From Myxococcales bacterium (lineage in GTDB: Bacteria > Myxococcota_A > Polyangia > Palsa-1104): DNA of 64,000 bases. The first letter of the stretch is position 1. The number at the start of each line of letters is the position of its first letter. The position numbers and the translations under genes were made by a program. Shown in pieces: positions 48,190 through 57,455 of the stretch. Under the pieces are notes generated by a model. It was given only the letters and a program-made list of their open reading frames with translations. It searched no databases and was not told where the DNA came from. Where the stretch lies: the NCBI GenBank assembly GCA_003170275.1, contig PNAM01000049.1, positions 1-64,000 of the forward strand, written 5' to 3'.

Positions 48190-50121
48190 TCATCGATGCA
48201 CGGTGACGCCGCGGCTCTCGGCCGCTGCGATCTCGTCGAAAAAAGATCTCACCGACGCGTAGTCCGCGGCCGGCAGGATCCGTTCGCGCAAGACCATCCG
48301 TCGCTCCACGACCAGCGCGTCGCCGTCGCGTGACCAGGTGAGCGCGTACGATCCGAAGGGCCGCTCGATGGTCGTCGCCGGCGGCAGCGCGCCAGCCGTG
48401 GCGCCCGCCAGCGCGACGCGCACGCGATGGGAGCGAAGCTGACGGCAGCGCACCACCAACGGCGCGCGTCGCCGCTCGTCGGGTAACGGCGCCAGGAGCT
48501 CACTCAACAGATCGGCCGCGTGGATCACGAAGCGTGCGCCCGCGATCAGCCCGGTCAGACGCAAGCGGCCGTGCGCGCGGATCGGCGTCGGCACCTCTGG
48601 CGGCGCCGCGTTCTCCAGGTCCACGCCGAGGACGCGCGCGTGGACGATCGGGAGCGCGCGCTGGAGCGCACGGCTCCGATCGGCGGCACTCGCGTCGAGC
48701 AAGCTGGCGCGCAAGGTGTCGGCGAACCAGCCCGTCCGTTCCAGGGTGAAGCCACCCGCGAGGGCGTCGCCGTCGACGGTCAACTCGACGCGGGAATCCT
48801 CCTGGTTGTCCTCGGAGTCGCTCGACGGCGCGACCAGGACGTCGGCGCCCGCCTCGGTCACCGGCAGCGCGTCGGCTTCTTGATCGTTGACGGGCAGCGC
48901 ACCGAAGGCGGTCGACGTGGAGGTGGGATCGGCGAGGATCTTCCCGTCCGGCAGGTCGATCTGGAGGATGGCGTGGTTGAAGGTCACGCGGGCGGGCAGG
49001 ACCAGGCGCGGTGGAAAGCCATCATGCGAATAGATCGCCACCAACTGGCTGTGCACACCGACGGAGGCCAGCAGATCGCGCAGGAGGTTCGCCTTGTCCT
49101 TGCAGTCGCCGTAGTGCACGCGCAGCACCTCGTCGGCGGCGTGCGGCCGCCAACCGCCGATGCCGATCTCGATCGCGCAATAGCTCACGTGGTCGCGCAC
49201 CCAGGCGTAGAGTCGCTGCGCGCGGCGTCGCGGATCGTCGGGCAGCCCGGCGGTCACCTGCTCGGCGAGCGCGTGCACCGACGGGCGCAGGTCGAGGTGC
49301 ACCACGCCGTAGAGCGACGCAGACAGCGCGCGCGCGTCGGGCGGCGCGTCCATCGCGCGACCCTGTTCGGTCCAGTGCTGCAAGCGCACCGAGACCGTCT
49401 CGGCGCTGCTGATCGCCGAGGGTCCGAGCGGCTCGGGTTTGAGCGCAGGCACGTCGTGTCGCTCCCACGTCCAGTGCGTCCCGTCGGGACCCTCGCTCAC
49501 GACCGGGGGAAACGAGCGCGGCTCCTCGAATTGGTGGGCGACGTGCGCAACGCCCCAGCCGGCCGGCGCGCTCACCTCGAAGCGGATCGTGCGCGCCGGC
49601 GTATTGACGGCGAAGCGATGCCCGAAGCCGAAGAAGCGCAGGTCGCTGATGCGGACCGTGTAGCGGTATTCGACCAGCGTGCCGGGCGCGGGCTTGAGGT
49701 CGAGCACCAGCGCACGGTTGTCGGAGTATAGCTGCCACTCGGCGTGGGTGGCGATGTCCGCGGCATCGCGCCGCACCCAGCGATGCTCGGTCCCATCGGC
49801 GGCGACGGTACGCGCGTCGAGGTCGAGCGCCTCGCTGAATCCGGGGCGATAGAACACCACTATCTTGCCGACCGCTTCACCGCCCTCGCGCAGCACGCGC
49901 GCCCGGAAGTGCCGGACCTGTTCGGCGATCGGGCGCTTGGTGCGCGGATCGATGTTGAAGCGCAGCCGCTGCTCGTCGAGCAGCACGACCGCGTTGACGT
50001 CGCGCAGCTCGCTCGCCGCTGGGAGGCTCGACGGCGGGACGGTCTCCCAACGTCGCGCGCACCCGGCGGCTGCGACAATCAGGAGCAACGCGCTGGTCGC
50101 TCTCGCCCTACGTAAGGCCAT
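48190..50121 (-). CDS. DUF3857 transglutaminase-like lipoprotein
   Basis: A 643-residue predicted lipoprotein (SALLLIVAAAGC, Cys21). DUF3857 (about 50-240) is followed by a transglutaminase-like domain with an apparent triad: Cys in HYGDCKDKANLLRDLL, His in VTFNHAILQIDL and Asp in ILADPTST. A C-terminal beta domain follows. Proteins of this build are periplasmic or outer-membrane and of unknown substrate. It overlaps the upstream membrane protein by 14 bases and precedes its degenerate relative by 10 bases. Confidence 0.88.
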   Translation of the reverse strand: MALRRARATSALLLIVAAAGCARRWETVPPSSLPAASELRDVNAVVLLDEQRLRFNIDPRTKRPIAEQVRHFRARVLREGGEAVGKIVVFYRPGFSEALDLDARTVAADGTEHRWVRRDAADIATHAEWQLYSDNRALVLDLKPAPGTLVEYRYTVRISDLRFFGFGHRFAVNTPARTIRFEVSAPAGWGVAHVAHQFEEPRSFPPVVSEGPDGTHWTWERHDVPALKPEPLGPSAISSAETVSVRLQHWTEQGRAMDAPPDARALSASLYGVVHLDLRPSVHALAEQVTAGLPDDPRRRAQRLYAWVRDHVSYCAIEIGIGGWRPHAADEVLRVHYGDCKDKANLLRDLLASVGVHSQLVAIYSHDGFPPRLVLPARVTFNHAILQIDLPDGKILADPTSTSTAFGALPVNDQEADALPVTEAGADVLVAPSSDSEDNQEDSRVELTVDGDALAGGFTLERTGWFADTLRASLLDASAADRSRALQRALPIVHARVLGVDLENAAPPEVPTPIRAHGRLRLTGLIAGARFVIHAADLLSELLAPLPDERRRAPLVVRCRQLRSHRVRVALAGATAGALPPATTIERPFGSYALTWSRDGDALVVERRMVLRERILPAADYASVRSFFDEIAAAESRGVTVHR

Positions 50122-51352
50122 CCCCCGGCCGATATCCTAACAGGGCCGCTGCGGCGAAGCACGACAACACCGTCCAATACAGATAGCGGAAGTCGCAGGA
50201 GATGCCGACCGGCAGGTAGCTGAACGCGTAGGCGATCCCCGACAGCGCGACCCACATGGCCAAAGGGCGCCGCCGCCGGTAGGCGACGATCGCGAGCCCG
50301 ATGGCCAGGGCCAGCCAGACCACGCCGCGAAAGAACGGCCAGTCCTTCACCCGGTCCCTCGCCGCGGTCAGCGCGCGGTAGAGCGTGTCGGATCCGGTGA
50401 GGTGCAGGTGCCAGGGGTTGGCGTCGGTCTCGATGATGCGGTGAAACGGATAGAAGACCGTCGGCCGCAGGCCGAGCAGGAGGCCGAAGGTGATCACCTT
50501 GTTGCGCAGCGCCAGCGCCGGGTGACGGACCATCGCCGCCTTCCACTCGGGGAGGATCGGCCACAGCTCGAGCGTCTGCGTATAGGTGAAGTAGCGGTAG
50601 AGGAACCCGATCCCTTCGTGATTGTAGGTGCGGCGCAGATCGTCGATCGAGACGAATGGGGCCAGCGCGGAGGAGGAATATCCGGTCGGGTCTTCGACGT
50701 AGATGCCGGCCAGGTCGGTCTCGGCGAGCGTGCAGCTCGTGCAATCCTGACGGGCGTGGACCAGCCGGGCGAAGGCGGGCAGCGCACCCGCGAGCACTAC
50801 ACAGCCGGCGGCGATCGCCGCCCATCTCAGCGAGCGCCTGGCTGAAGGAAGCAGTTGGGAGACCAGCGGGATCAGGAGCGGCGCGGTGGCGCATACGGCG
50901 TTGTGTCGCATCAGCGTGGCGGCGAGCAGCGTGCCGGCGGCGAGGAGCGGCCGGCGATGGCACAGCGCAGCCACCGTCGCCATCAAGAACACCGCAGTGG
51001 CGACGTCCTTCCAGATCGTGTTGCCGATCGCCCAGACGGTCGGCACCAGCAGGAAGGCGACCCACACGATCATCGCGCCGCGGCTGCGCGAGCGCCGCAC
51101 CAAAAGGGCCATCGATCCCGCGATCACGATCAGATCGAAGAGCAGGAGCGGCCACGGCGAACCGACGGTGCGCGCGCACAGGCCGATCAGCATCGTGTGC
51201 GCGGGCGGATGATTGGTGGAGTAGCTGCGCGCCAGCCCCTGGCCGAACTGGTTCAGCGAATCGGGCGACATGAGGCCGGGACAAAAGGCCGCGAAGATGA
51301 TCGCCACCCAGACCGCCGTCCCCAGCCCAAGCGCAACGTCTGTTCGGCGCAT
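50108..51352 (-). CDS. Multi-pass membrane protein, probably GT-C glycosyltransferase-like
   Basis: A 414-residue protein with about ten helices. A first periplasmic loop with acidic residue and NHPPAHTMLIGL, and a long loop with Cys pair (CTSCTLAETDLAGIYVEDPTGY) before more helices, recall O-antigen/GT-C membrane transferases, but the family is not certain. It leads the DUF3857 gene pair (14-base overlap). The ATG lies seven bases after a TATCCT box. Confidence 0.7.
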   Translation of the reverse strand: MRRTDVALGLGTAVWVAIIFAAFCPGLMSPDSLNQFGQGLARSYSTNHPPAHTMLIGLCARTVGSPWPLLLFDLIVIAGSMALLVRRSRSRGAMIVWVAFLLVPTVWAIGNTIWKDVATAVFLMATVAALCHRRPLLAAGTLLAATLMRHNAVCATAPLLIPLVSQLLPSARRSLRWAAIAAGCVVLAGALPAFARLVHARQDCTSCTLAETDLAGIYVEDPTGYSSSALAPFVSIDDLRRTYNHEGIGFLYRYFTYTQTLELWPILPEWKAAMVRHPALALRNKVITFGLLLGLRPTVFYPFHRIIETDANPWHLHLTGSDTLYRALTAARDRVKDWPFFRGVVWLALAIGLAIVAYRRRRPLAMWVALSGIAYAFSYLPVGISCDFRYLYWTVLSCFAAAALLGYRPGDGLT

Positions 51353-51359
51353 TCGCGCG

Positions 51360-51365
51360 AGGATA
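51360..51365 (-). promoter_or_regulatory. -10 box of the membrane protein/DUF3857 operon
   Basis: TATCCT on the minus strand, seven bases before ATG 51352. The same hexamer and spacing occur at 27595. Confidence 0.4.
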
Positions 51366-51370
51366 CTTCG

Positions 51371-52165
51371 CTAGCGCGGGATTTCGAAGTGGAAGACGTA
51401 GGCGGGGATCACGTACGGGACGGGCTTGCCGTCGGTGGCGACCGCCGGAGAGAACTTGCAGCGGTGCCTGAGCGCGAACATGGCCGCCTCGTCGAGGCCG
51501 TGGCCCAGCCCGGAGATCACCTTGATGTCGTGGACGTGGCCCTTCTCGTCGAGCGCGACCTTGAGCTTGACGTCGCCCTCGATGCCGAGCTGCTCGGCCT
51601 CGGCCGGGTAGGTGATGGTCTTGCCGCACGCGTCCGAATCGATGTCCGGCATGCTCTTGATGTACAGCTCGGAGACCGGTTTGTAGTCGGCCTTGCCGCC
51701 GGGCGCGGGCGCGGACGGCAACGGCGCCACCGCCTTCCCGGTGTGCGGCGCGGACTTCGACGGATCGATCATGGTGGTGTTGCCCACCGGCACCGAGAAC
51801 GACGAGTCGCCCTCGGTGGTCGACTCCATTTTCACGCCGAACACCGGCTTGACCTCCTCCTTGGGCGGCTCCTTCGGCGGCGTCGCGTTGGGCGGCGGGG
51901 TCGGCGGGGGAATCGGCGGCGGCGCGATCTTCTGCTTCATCACCACCTTGGGACGCGGCGGCTCGGGTTCGGGCGGCTTGGGCGGCTCGGGCGGCGTGAT
52001 CTTGGCCGGCTCGGGCAGGTTCTTGCGCACGTCGACCTCGACGATCGACGGCTTCGAGGTCGGCAGCGGCGGCAGCCTGGACAGGCCGAAGCCGACGCCG
52101 ACGTGCAGCAGCAGCGCGGCGACGAACGCCACGAGCGCGACGTTTTCTTCGGTCTTTCGGCCCAA
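51371..52165 (-). CDS. tonB: Energy transducer TonB
   Basis: A 264-residue inner-membrane anchored protein that carries proton-motive energy to outer-membrane receptors. It has one N-terminal helix (NVALVAFVAALLLHVGVGFGL), a long Pro/Glu/Lys-rich spacer (PEPPKPPEPEPPRP), and a C-terminal TonB domain (YPAEAEQLGIEGDVKLKVALDEKG...AAMFALRHRCKFSPA). TTG 52165, with AGGA four bases before it, is the only start that leaves the helix intact. Last gene of exbB-exbD-tonB; a Cys pair in the C-terminal domain is unusual. Confidence 0.93.
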   Translation of the reverse strand: MGRKTEENVALVAFVAALLLHVGVGFGLSRLPPLPTSKPSIVEVDVRKNLPEPAKITPPEPPKPPEPEPPRPKVVMKQKIAPPPIPPPTPPPNATPPKEPPKEEVKPVFGVKMESTTEGDSSFSVPVGNTTMIDPSKSAPHTGKAVAPLPSAPAPGGKADYKPVSELYIKSMPDIDSDACGKTITYPAEAEQLGIEGDVKLKVALDEKGHVHDIKVISGLGHGLDEAAMFALRHRCKFSPAVATDGKPVPYVIPAYVFHFEIPR

Positions 52166-52180
52166 CGTGTCCTGTTCCGC

Positions 52181-52615
52181 CTACTGCGAGGCGTCCGTGT
52201 TCAACGCAAACTTATGAACGCCCAGCGCTTTGACCAGATCTACGACGTGCACCACATCGCCATAGGCTATTCCCTTGTCGGCCGCGATGATCGCCTGCAA
52301 GTCCTTGTTCTTCTCCAACATCGACGGGATCAGCACCTTGACGCGGGTCTCGTCGGTCTTCTCGCCGTTGGCGTACAGGGTGTACCCGCCGGCGGCCTCG
52401 CGCTGCAGCGTGAGCGCCAGCGTCGACTTGAGCGTGTCGTCGCCGGTCGCCGCCTTGGGCAGCTCGACCTTGATCGACGGGTTGTTGACGATCGACGGCA
52501 CGGTGATCATGAACACGATCAGGAGCACCAGCGTGATGTCGACCAATGGCGTCACGTTGATGTCCGAGATCATCCCGCCGCCGTCCTCGTCTTCGTAGGA
52601 CGCTCCGCTGGCCAT
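52181..52615 (-). CDS. exbD: Biopolymer transport protein ExbD/TolR
   Basis: A 144-residue single-helix protein. ISDINVTPLVDITLVLLIVFMIT contains the conserved membrane Asp that takes part in proton flow. The periplasmic domain follows (QAIIAADKGIAYGDVVHVVDLVKALGVHKFAL). GAGGTG precedes ATG 52615, which shares one base with the exbB stop (TAATG). Its place between exbB and tonB favours the Exb over the Tol system. Confidence 0.93.
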   Translation of the reverse strand: MASGASYEDEDGGGMISDINVTPLVDITLVLLIVFMITVPSIVNNPSIKVELPKAATGDDTLKSTLALTLQREAAGGYTLYANGEKTDETRVKVLIPSMLEKNKDLQAIIAADKGIAYGDVVHVVDLVKALGVHKFALNTDASQ

Positions 52616-53292
52616 TACTTCACCTCGGACAGGCTCGGCTTCTTCCCGGCGGCCGACGCTTCTTCGCCCTTGAGCTCGCACAGGATCAAGTGGGCCAGCG
52701 AGTCGACGCGGCTGATGGTCGCGCGCACGCGTCGCTGAAAATAGTTGAACCCGATGACCGCCGGGATCGCGACCATTAGTCCGACCGCGGTGGCCACCAG
52801 GGCCTCGAACACGCCCGACATGACCGCCGAGGCCGCCGCGCCGCCGCCGCCCTGGGTCTGGGTCAGATCGTGCGAGGCCTTGATGATGCCGAGCACCGTG
52901 CCGAACAGGCCGATGAACGGCGTGTTGTTGCCGAGGGTGCCGAGCACCGCCAGGTTGCGCTCGAGACGCAGCCGCTCACGCGCCTTGGCGGACAGCATGG
53001 CCTCGCCGACCGCGTCCGGCCCGCGCTCCACCTCGGCGAGCCCCGCGTCGACGACGATCGCCTCGATGGTATTGGAGCTCTTCACCAGCGACCGCGCATC
53101 GGCGACCTTGCCCGCGCGCAACAGCTTCTTCAGATCTTCGCCGATGGTCACCGCGTCGAAGTTGTGGGTGAAGAAGAACCACGCGCGCTCGATCATGATC
53201 GCGAGGCTCACGCAGGAGAGCCCGATGAGCAGCCACAACACCCACTCGGCGCCCAACAGCGTGAAGGAGAGAAACTTGGTTGTGATGTTCAT
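52615..53292 (-). CDS. exbB: Biopolymer transport protein ExbB/TolQ
   Basis: A 225-residue three-helix protein of the ExbB/TolQ/MotA family forming the proton channel with ExbD. Signature blocks are the first helix (EWVLWLLIGLSCVSLAIMIERAWFFF), NNTPFIGLFGTVLGIIKASHD and EALVATAVGLMVAIPAVIGFNYF. GGAGG lies 14 bases before the ATG, rather far. First gene of the operon. Confidence 0.94.
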   Translation of the reverse strand: MNITTKFLSFTLLGAEWVLWLLIGLSCVSLAIMIERAWFFFTHNFDAVTIGEDLKKLLRAGKVADARSLVKSSNTIEAIVVDAGLAEVERGPDAVGEAMLSAKARERLRLERNLAVLGTLGNNTPFIGLFGTVLGIIKASHDLTQTQGGGGAAASAVMSGVFEALVATAVGLMVAIPAVIGFNYFQRRVRATISRVDSLAHLILCELKGEEASAAGKKPSLSEVK

Positions 53293-53441
53293 GACCTGGC
53301 GGAAGCCTCCGAGAGCCGGTTGGTGCTGCCAAAAAACGCCTGGACGGCAAGTTTATGCCGTAGATGGACGAGATTCAAACGGATGTGACCCCGGAACAGG
53401 CGAAATCGTTGCTCGCGAGGGCGTCGCAAGGGGTTCAGTCG
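53293..53441. other. Gap between exbB and truD
   Basis: 149 bases. On the minus strand a CATAAA box (53357-53352) with TTGAAT 15 bases further upstream (53378-53373) may be the exbB promoter, giving a leader of about 50 bases. No terminator or RNA gene recognised. A plus-strand frame from 53364 has non-genomic codon bias and runs into antisense truD. Confidence 0.4.
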
Positions 53442-54461
53442 TCACTGGGTTCCCTTCATCACCTCTCCGAGCACGCCGGTGGCGTAGGCCCCGGGCGGCA
53501 GCGCGAAGCTGACCACGATCGCGCCGTCCTCGCTGCCCGCGCGTACGCTCGCGTCACCGAGCGGCACCAGCAGCGCGCGCCGCGTGCCCTCGGCCAGCTT
53601 GCCCATCTCGGCGAACGCCTGCGCCTCGAGGCCCTCTTCCTTCAACAGCTCGTCCTCGCGCGCGCGCGACGGCGTGCCCTCGGGCGGCGACATCATTTTA
53701 TGGCCGAACATCGGCCCGCTCACCACCAGCTGCCCCTGGTCGAGCCGCGCCTGCGCTTCGGCCGCGTCCGAGACGGTGAACAAGCCGCCGGTGTCGGTCT
53801 TCTTCATCACGTCGCCGGCGAGCACGGTGCGCAGCAGCCGATCGTCGACGCGGCGATCGAGGTAGCGGTTGAACAGCTCCGACTGGTACGCGCTGACCAA
53901 CAATCGCCGCTGGCTGCGGCTGCGCACCGGCGGTCCCTTGCCGTCGATCAGCTGGCGCCCGGCCGCCGCGTTGTCGCCGCGCGCGCCGAAGCGTTGCGAG
54001 CCGAAGTAGTTGGGCGCGCCGCCCGCGAGCGCCGCCAGGATCGCGCGGGCCCGCTCGATGCCGTCGGTGGTGCCGCGCACGGTGAGGGTGAAACGGTTGC
54101 CGCGCAGGTGTCCGGTGCGCAGCTTGTGCGGATGGCGCTCCGCCGAAAGGATGGTGAGGTCGGGCAGCTCCAGCGCGCTCACCTGATCCGGCTCGGCGCA
54201 CGGCACCGACACCCATTGCCGCGCCACCGACTGCCGGTCCTTGATGCCGGCCGTGCCTGCTTCGTCGCGCGAGCAGCCGAGCGCCGCGCACAGGCGGGCC
54301 ACCGCTTCCTCGGTGGTGATGCCGCGTTTTTCCAGGTACACGAAGGTGTGCGTGCCCTCGCCGGAGGGCGGGTAGGCGGGCAGCTCCTCGACGAGGAAGT
54401 CCTCCGGCACGGTCTTGAGCAGGCCTCCGGTTCCGGGCAGCTCGGCGGTCAACAGGCGCAT
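53442..54461 (-). CDS. truD: tRNA pseudouridine synthase D
   Basis: A 339-residue enzyme that makes pseudouridine 13 in tRNA. TruD marks are PEDFLVEELPAYPPSGEGTH, the catalytic Asp in AGIKDRQSVARQW, NRFTLTVRG, PNYFGSQRFG with the inserted domain, and SAYQSELFNRYLDRRV. Length is normal. ATG 54461 lies seven bases after a TATACT box that is shared with the divergent ChaN-like gene. Confidence 0.95.
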   Translation of the reverse strand: MRLLTAELPGTGGLLKTVPEDFLVEELPAYPPSGEGTHTFVYLEKRGITTEEAVARLCAALGCSRDEAGTAGIKDRQSVARQWVSVPCAEPDQVSALELPDLTILSAERHPHKLRTGHLRGNRFTLTVRGTTDGIERARAILAALAGGAPNYFGSQRFGARGDNAAAGRQLIDGKGPPVRSRSQRRLLVSAYQSELFNRYLDRRVDDRLLRTVLAGDVMKKTDTGGLFTVSDAAEAQARLDQGQLVVSGPMFGHKMMSPPEGTPSRAREDELLKEEGLEAQAFAEMGKLAEGTRRALLVPLGDASVRAGSEDGAIVVSFALPPGAYATGVLGEVMKGTQ

Positions 54462-54468
54462 CGGCCGG

Positions 54469-54476
54469 AGTATACT
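54469..54476. promoter_or_regulatory. Palindromic shared -10: truD (minus) and ChaN-like gene (plus)
   Basis: AGTATACT is a perfect 8-bp palindrome. It gives TATACT on both strands, seven bases before the truD ATG and eight bases before ATG 54485. Confidence 0.6.
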
Positions 54477-54484
54477 TGCCGGCG

Positions 54485-55405
54485 ATGCGCCTGGGCCTGC
54501 TGTTCGCGTTGTCCTATGCCGGGTGCGCGCACCCGTCCGCCGTCGTCCAACCCGCGGCGCCGGTCGCCGAGGAGCCGCACGTGCACGGCTCGGCCGGCGC
54601 GAGCGAGCCGATCACGTTGCCGCACCACGTGATCGATCAGGCCGGCACGCCGGTGGGCGACGGTCGCCTTGCCGAGCGGGTCAAGGCCGCGCGCGTGATC
54701 TACGTGGGCGAGGAGCACACCAACCCGCACCACCACGCCGCCGAGCTCGAGGTGCTGGTGGCCGCGCATGCGAGCGATCCCTCGGTCGGCCTCGGGCTGG
54801 AGATGCTGCCGCGCGCGATGCAGCCGTCGCTCGATGCGTTCGTCGACGGCACGCTCGACGAGCCGGCGTTTCTGGCCGCGGTCGATTGGAAGAAGACCTG
54901 GGGCTATCCGTTCGGCTTGTACCGGCCGCTGCTGGTGTTCTGTCGCGATCATCACCTGCGCGCGTTCGCGCTCAACGCGCCGCGCGAGCTCACGCACGCG
55001 GTCGCCCACGACGGCCTCGACGCGCTCACCGTCGAGCAGAAGCAGCAGCTCCCCGACCTCCGGCCCGGCCCCGCGGCGCACCGCGAGCTGGTGCGCGAGG
55101 CGTTCGGCGGCCACCCACACGGCAAGTTCTCCGACGCCAAGTTCGAGCGCTTCTACGCCGCCCAGCTAGTGTGGGACGAGACCATGGCGACCAGCGTCGC
55201 CGCCGCGCTCACCGGTCCCGCCGCGCCGCAGCGCCTGGTGGTGGTCGCCGGCGAGGGCCACACCCGCCGCTTCGCCATCCCAGAACGCGCGCAGCGCCGC
55301 GGCGCCGGCGCGTTCCTCACGATCCTGCCGCTGCTCGACAAGGAGCTCTCCGACGCTCAAAAAGACAGCGCCGCGGACCTCTACTGGGTGCTCGAGACCC
55401 AGTAG
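54485..55405 (+). CDS. ChaN-like (DUF399) haem-binding lipoprotein
   Basis: A 306-residue predicted lipoprotein (RLGLLFALSYAGC, Cys14). The domain matches the ChaN/PF04187 family: VIYVGEEHTNPHHHAAELEVL near the start, GLEMLPRAMQPSLDAF, WGYPFGLYRPLLVF and VVVAGEGHTRRF at the end. ChaN of Campylobacter is an outer-membrane haem-iron protein. The HTNPHHH cluster could bind metal. An earlier TTG three codons upstream lies across the -10 box. Confidence 0.85.
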   Translation: MRLGLLFALSYAGCAHPSAVVQPAAPVAEEPHVHGSAGASEPITLPHHVIDQAGTPVGDGRLAERVKAARVIYVGEEHTNPHHHAAELEVLVAAHASDPSVGLGLEMLPRAMQPSLDAFVDGTLDEPAFLAAVDWKKTWGYPFGLYRPLLVFCRDHHLRAFALNAPRELTHAVAHDGLDALTVEQKQQLPDLRPGPAAHRELVREAFGGHPHGKFSDAKFERFYAAQLVWDETMATSVAAALTGPAAPQRLVVVAGEGHTRRFAIPERAQRRGAGAFLTILPLLDKELSDAQKDSAADLYWVLETQ

Positions 55406-55412
55406 CCCGAGA

Positions 55413-57455
55413 TCAGTTTTCGGCGACGGCGAGGTAGAGCTTGTTGTTGCTGTCGTCGATGATGCGAAGGGTTGGGCGGGCGGAGGGGGCGAGCTGGGCG
55501 CGCAGGGACTCGAGGCGGTTGCGCTCGAGTAGGAAGAAGATGCGCCGGCCGGTGTGGAGCTCGAGGTATTCGGCGAGCTTTTCGTTGGCGCGCTCGTTGA
55601 CGAACACGCTGTGCTCGCGCGCGTCGGGCGACGAGAAGATCGCGTTGCGCGTGTAGAAGTTTTCGCCGCGCCAGTAGAGCTGCCACACCACCAGCGGCTC
55701 GTCCGCCGAACGGCGCTGCGCGTAGTAGGTCGCGATCGGCTGCTTCTGGCTCCAGTGCGGCGAGAGCTCGACCAGGAAGCGATCCGCCAGGAAGATCGCC
55801 CACGCGACCGCGAGCAGGCCGAGCGCCGTCGCCGCCACGCGCACCAGCCGGCGCCCGCGCGCGAGCCCGATCGTCGCGAGCGCGGCGCCGATCGCGAACG
55901 CCAGCAGCACGCCGCCGTATTCGTAGCGATCGCCGTAGATCGCCGCGGAAGGCCACGGCCGCCCGGCGTTCGGCACGTTCACGTAGTCGTAGTTGAACAT
56001 CCACAACAGGCGCGCCGGCAGCGCCGCCAGATCGCGCCCGCACAGAAACGTGATCGGCGTGGCCACCAGCACAATCCCCCACGCGTACACGCGCGGCTCG
56101 CGCAGGATCTCGTCGAGCAACAGGCCGACGCAGATCGCCATCGCCGGCAGCGCGGGCAGGATGTAGTGGTGGAACTTGGTGTTCACCAGCGACAAGATCA
56201 CGTAGTCGGTCAGGAACCACACCAGCGCGAAGCCGAGCAGCTTTTCGCGCGGGTCCGCTTCGCGCAGCTTGCCGAACGCCCGCGCGCCGCCGAGCACCGC
56301 CAGCCCCGACCAGGGAAACAGGCCGAAGCCCGCCCACGTGAGGTAGTAGTCCCAGGTGCCGCGATCGCCGTTGCGCCCGAGCGCGCGGTGCACGTAGTTG
56401 TCGCCGATCAGCTCGTTCCAGAACGGCATGCCGTGGCGGATCAGCATGGCGTGGTACCAGGGAAACGCGCTGGCGACGAACAGCAGCGCGCCGCGGCCTA
56501 GCTCGAGCCGCGTGAAGATCTCGCGCCACCGCCCGGCGACCAGCAGGTACAGCCCGATCACGATCGCTGGCATGCCGATGCCCGCCGGCCCCTTGGCCAG
56601 CGTCGCCAGCCCACACAGCACCCACGCCGAGAACAGGTACAGCTGGCGCAGGTTGCGCGCGCGAACGCACCACCACAGCGCGAGCGCGAGGGCCAGCACG
56701 TAGGGCAGCATCGGCACGATCCCGGCGATCGCGACGCGGCTCCCGCCCACGTGCACGATCAGCTGCAGCTGGATCGCGATCACCACCAGCGGCGGCACCA
56801 CCGTCAACAGCACCAGCACGAGGAACAGGTAGAACGAGCGCGCGTGCGGGTACGACAGGCGCAGGCGGCCGAGCGCGAGCACGCGGCGCGGAAGGTCGCG
56901 CTCGACCTCGTCGGCGGGCAAGAGGATGGCCAGCGCGGCGAGCACCAGCGCGAGCGTCATCGGCGCGACGAACGGCGGATCGGTCATCGCCTGCCGGGTG
57001 ACCAGCACCCACTGCGCGGAGGTCGCCAGCACGATCGCCGACAAGATCCCCGCGCGCACGCCGGCCAGCCGCCGCACCAGGTGCCACACGCCGAGCACGC
57101 ACGACGAGCCGAGCAGCAAGTTGGGCAGCCGCAACGCCCACTCGGCGCGCCAGCCGTCGACCATCTGCGCTGCCGGCGCGCCCGCGCCCTCGAGCCCGAA
57201 CAGCTTGAGGCTCAGCGCCATCAGCCAGAAGTGCATCACCGGCTTGTGGAACACCTCGGGACGATCGATCGGCGAGCACGGCCACCACAGGCTGATCCAG
57301 TCGTTGCGCGCCGCCATCTGCCGCGCGATCTCGCCGTAGTGGGTCTCCCACGGATCCCACAGCCCGTAGTGGCCGGCGAGCGGCAGGTACAGAAGGGCGC
57401 AAAGCCCCAGCAGCGCCAGGAGGGCCTGGCGCTCTAGCGTGAGTCGCATGCGCAT
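55413..57455 (-). CDS. ArnT-like GT39 glycosyltransferase
   Basis: A 680-residue membrane protein with about 12 helices and a C-terminal soluble domain. The first periplasmic loop has DPWETHYGEIARQMAARNDWISL and a following RPEVFHKPVMHFWLMALS, the acidic/HKPP pattern of PMT/ArnT transferases that move sugars from polyprenyl phosphate to lipid A or protein. ATG 57455 overlaps the anti-sigma stop (ATGA), so it is expressed with the ECF sigma factor, which suggests envelope-stress control. Confidence 0.9.
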   Translation of the reverse strand: MRMRLTLERQALLALLGLCALLYLPLAGHYGLWDPWETHYGEIARQMAARNDWISLWWPCSPIDRPEVFHKPVMHFWLMALSLKLFGLEGAGAPAAQMVDGWRAEWALRLPNLLLGSSCVLGVWHLVRRLAGVRAGILSAIVLATSAQWVLVTRQAMTDPPFVAPMTLALVLAALAILLPADEVERDLPRRVLALGRLRLSYPHARSFYLFLVLVLLTVVPPLVVIAIQLQLIVHVGGSRVAIAGIVPMLPYVLALALALWWCVRARNLRQLYLFSAWVLCGLATLAKGPAGIGMPAIVIGLYLLVAGRWREIFTRLELGRGALLFVASAFPWYHAMLIRHGMPFWNELIGDNYVHRALGRNGDRGTWDYYLTWAGFGLFPWSGLAVLGGARAFGKLREADPREKLLGFALVWFLTDYVILSLVNTKFHHYILPALPAMAICVGLLLDEILREPRVYAWGIVLVATPITFLCGRDLAALPARLLWMFNYDYVNVPNAGRPWPSAAIYGDRYEYGGVLLAFAIGAALATIGLARGRRLVRVAATALGLLAVAWAIFLADRFLVELSPHWSQKQPIATYYAQRRSADEPLVVWQLYWRGENFYTRNAIFSSPDAREHSVFVNERANEKLAEYLELHTGRRIFFLLERNRLESLRAQLAPSARPTLRIIDDSNNKLYLAVAEN

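Noticed and set aside
53364-53453. Possible small plus-strand gene starting MDEIQTD
   Set aside because: Codon third positions are not GC-biased, there is no ribosome site, and the frame runs on as antisense of truD.
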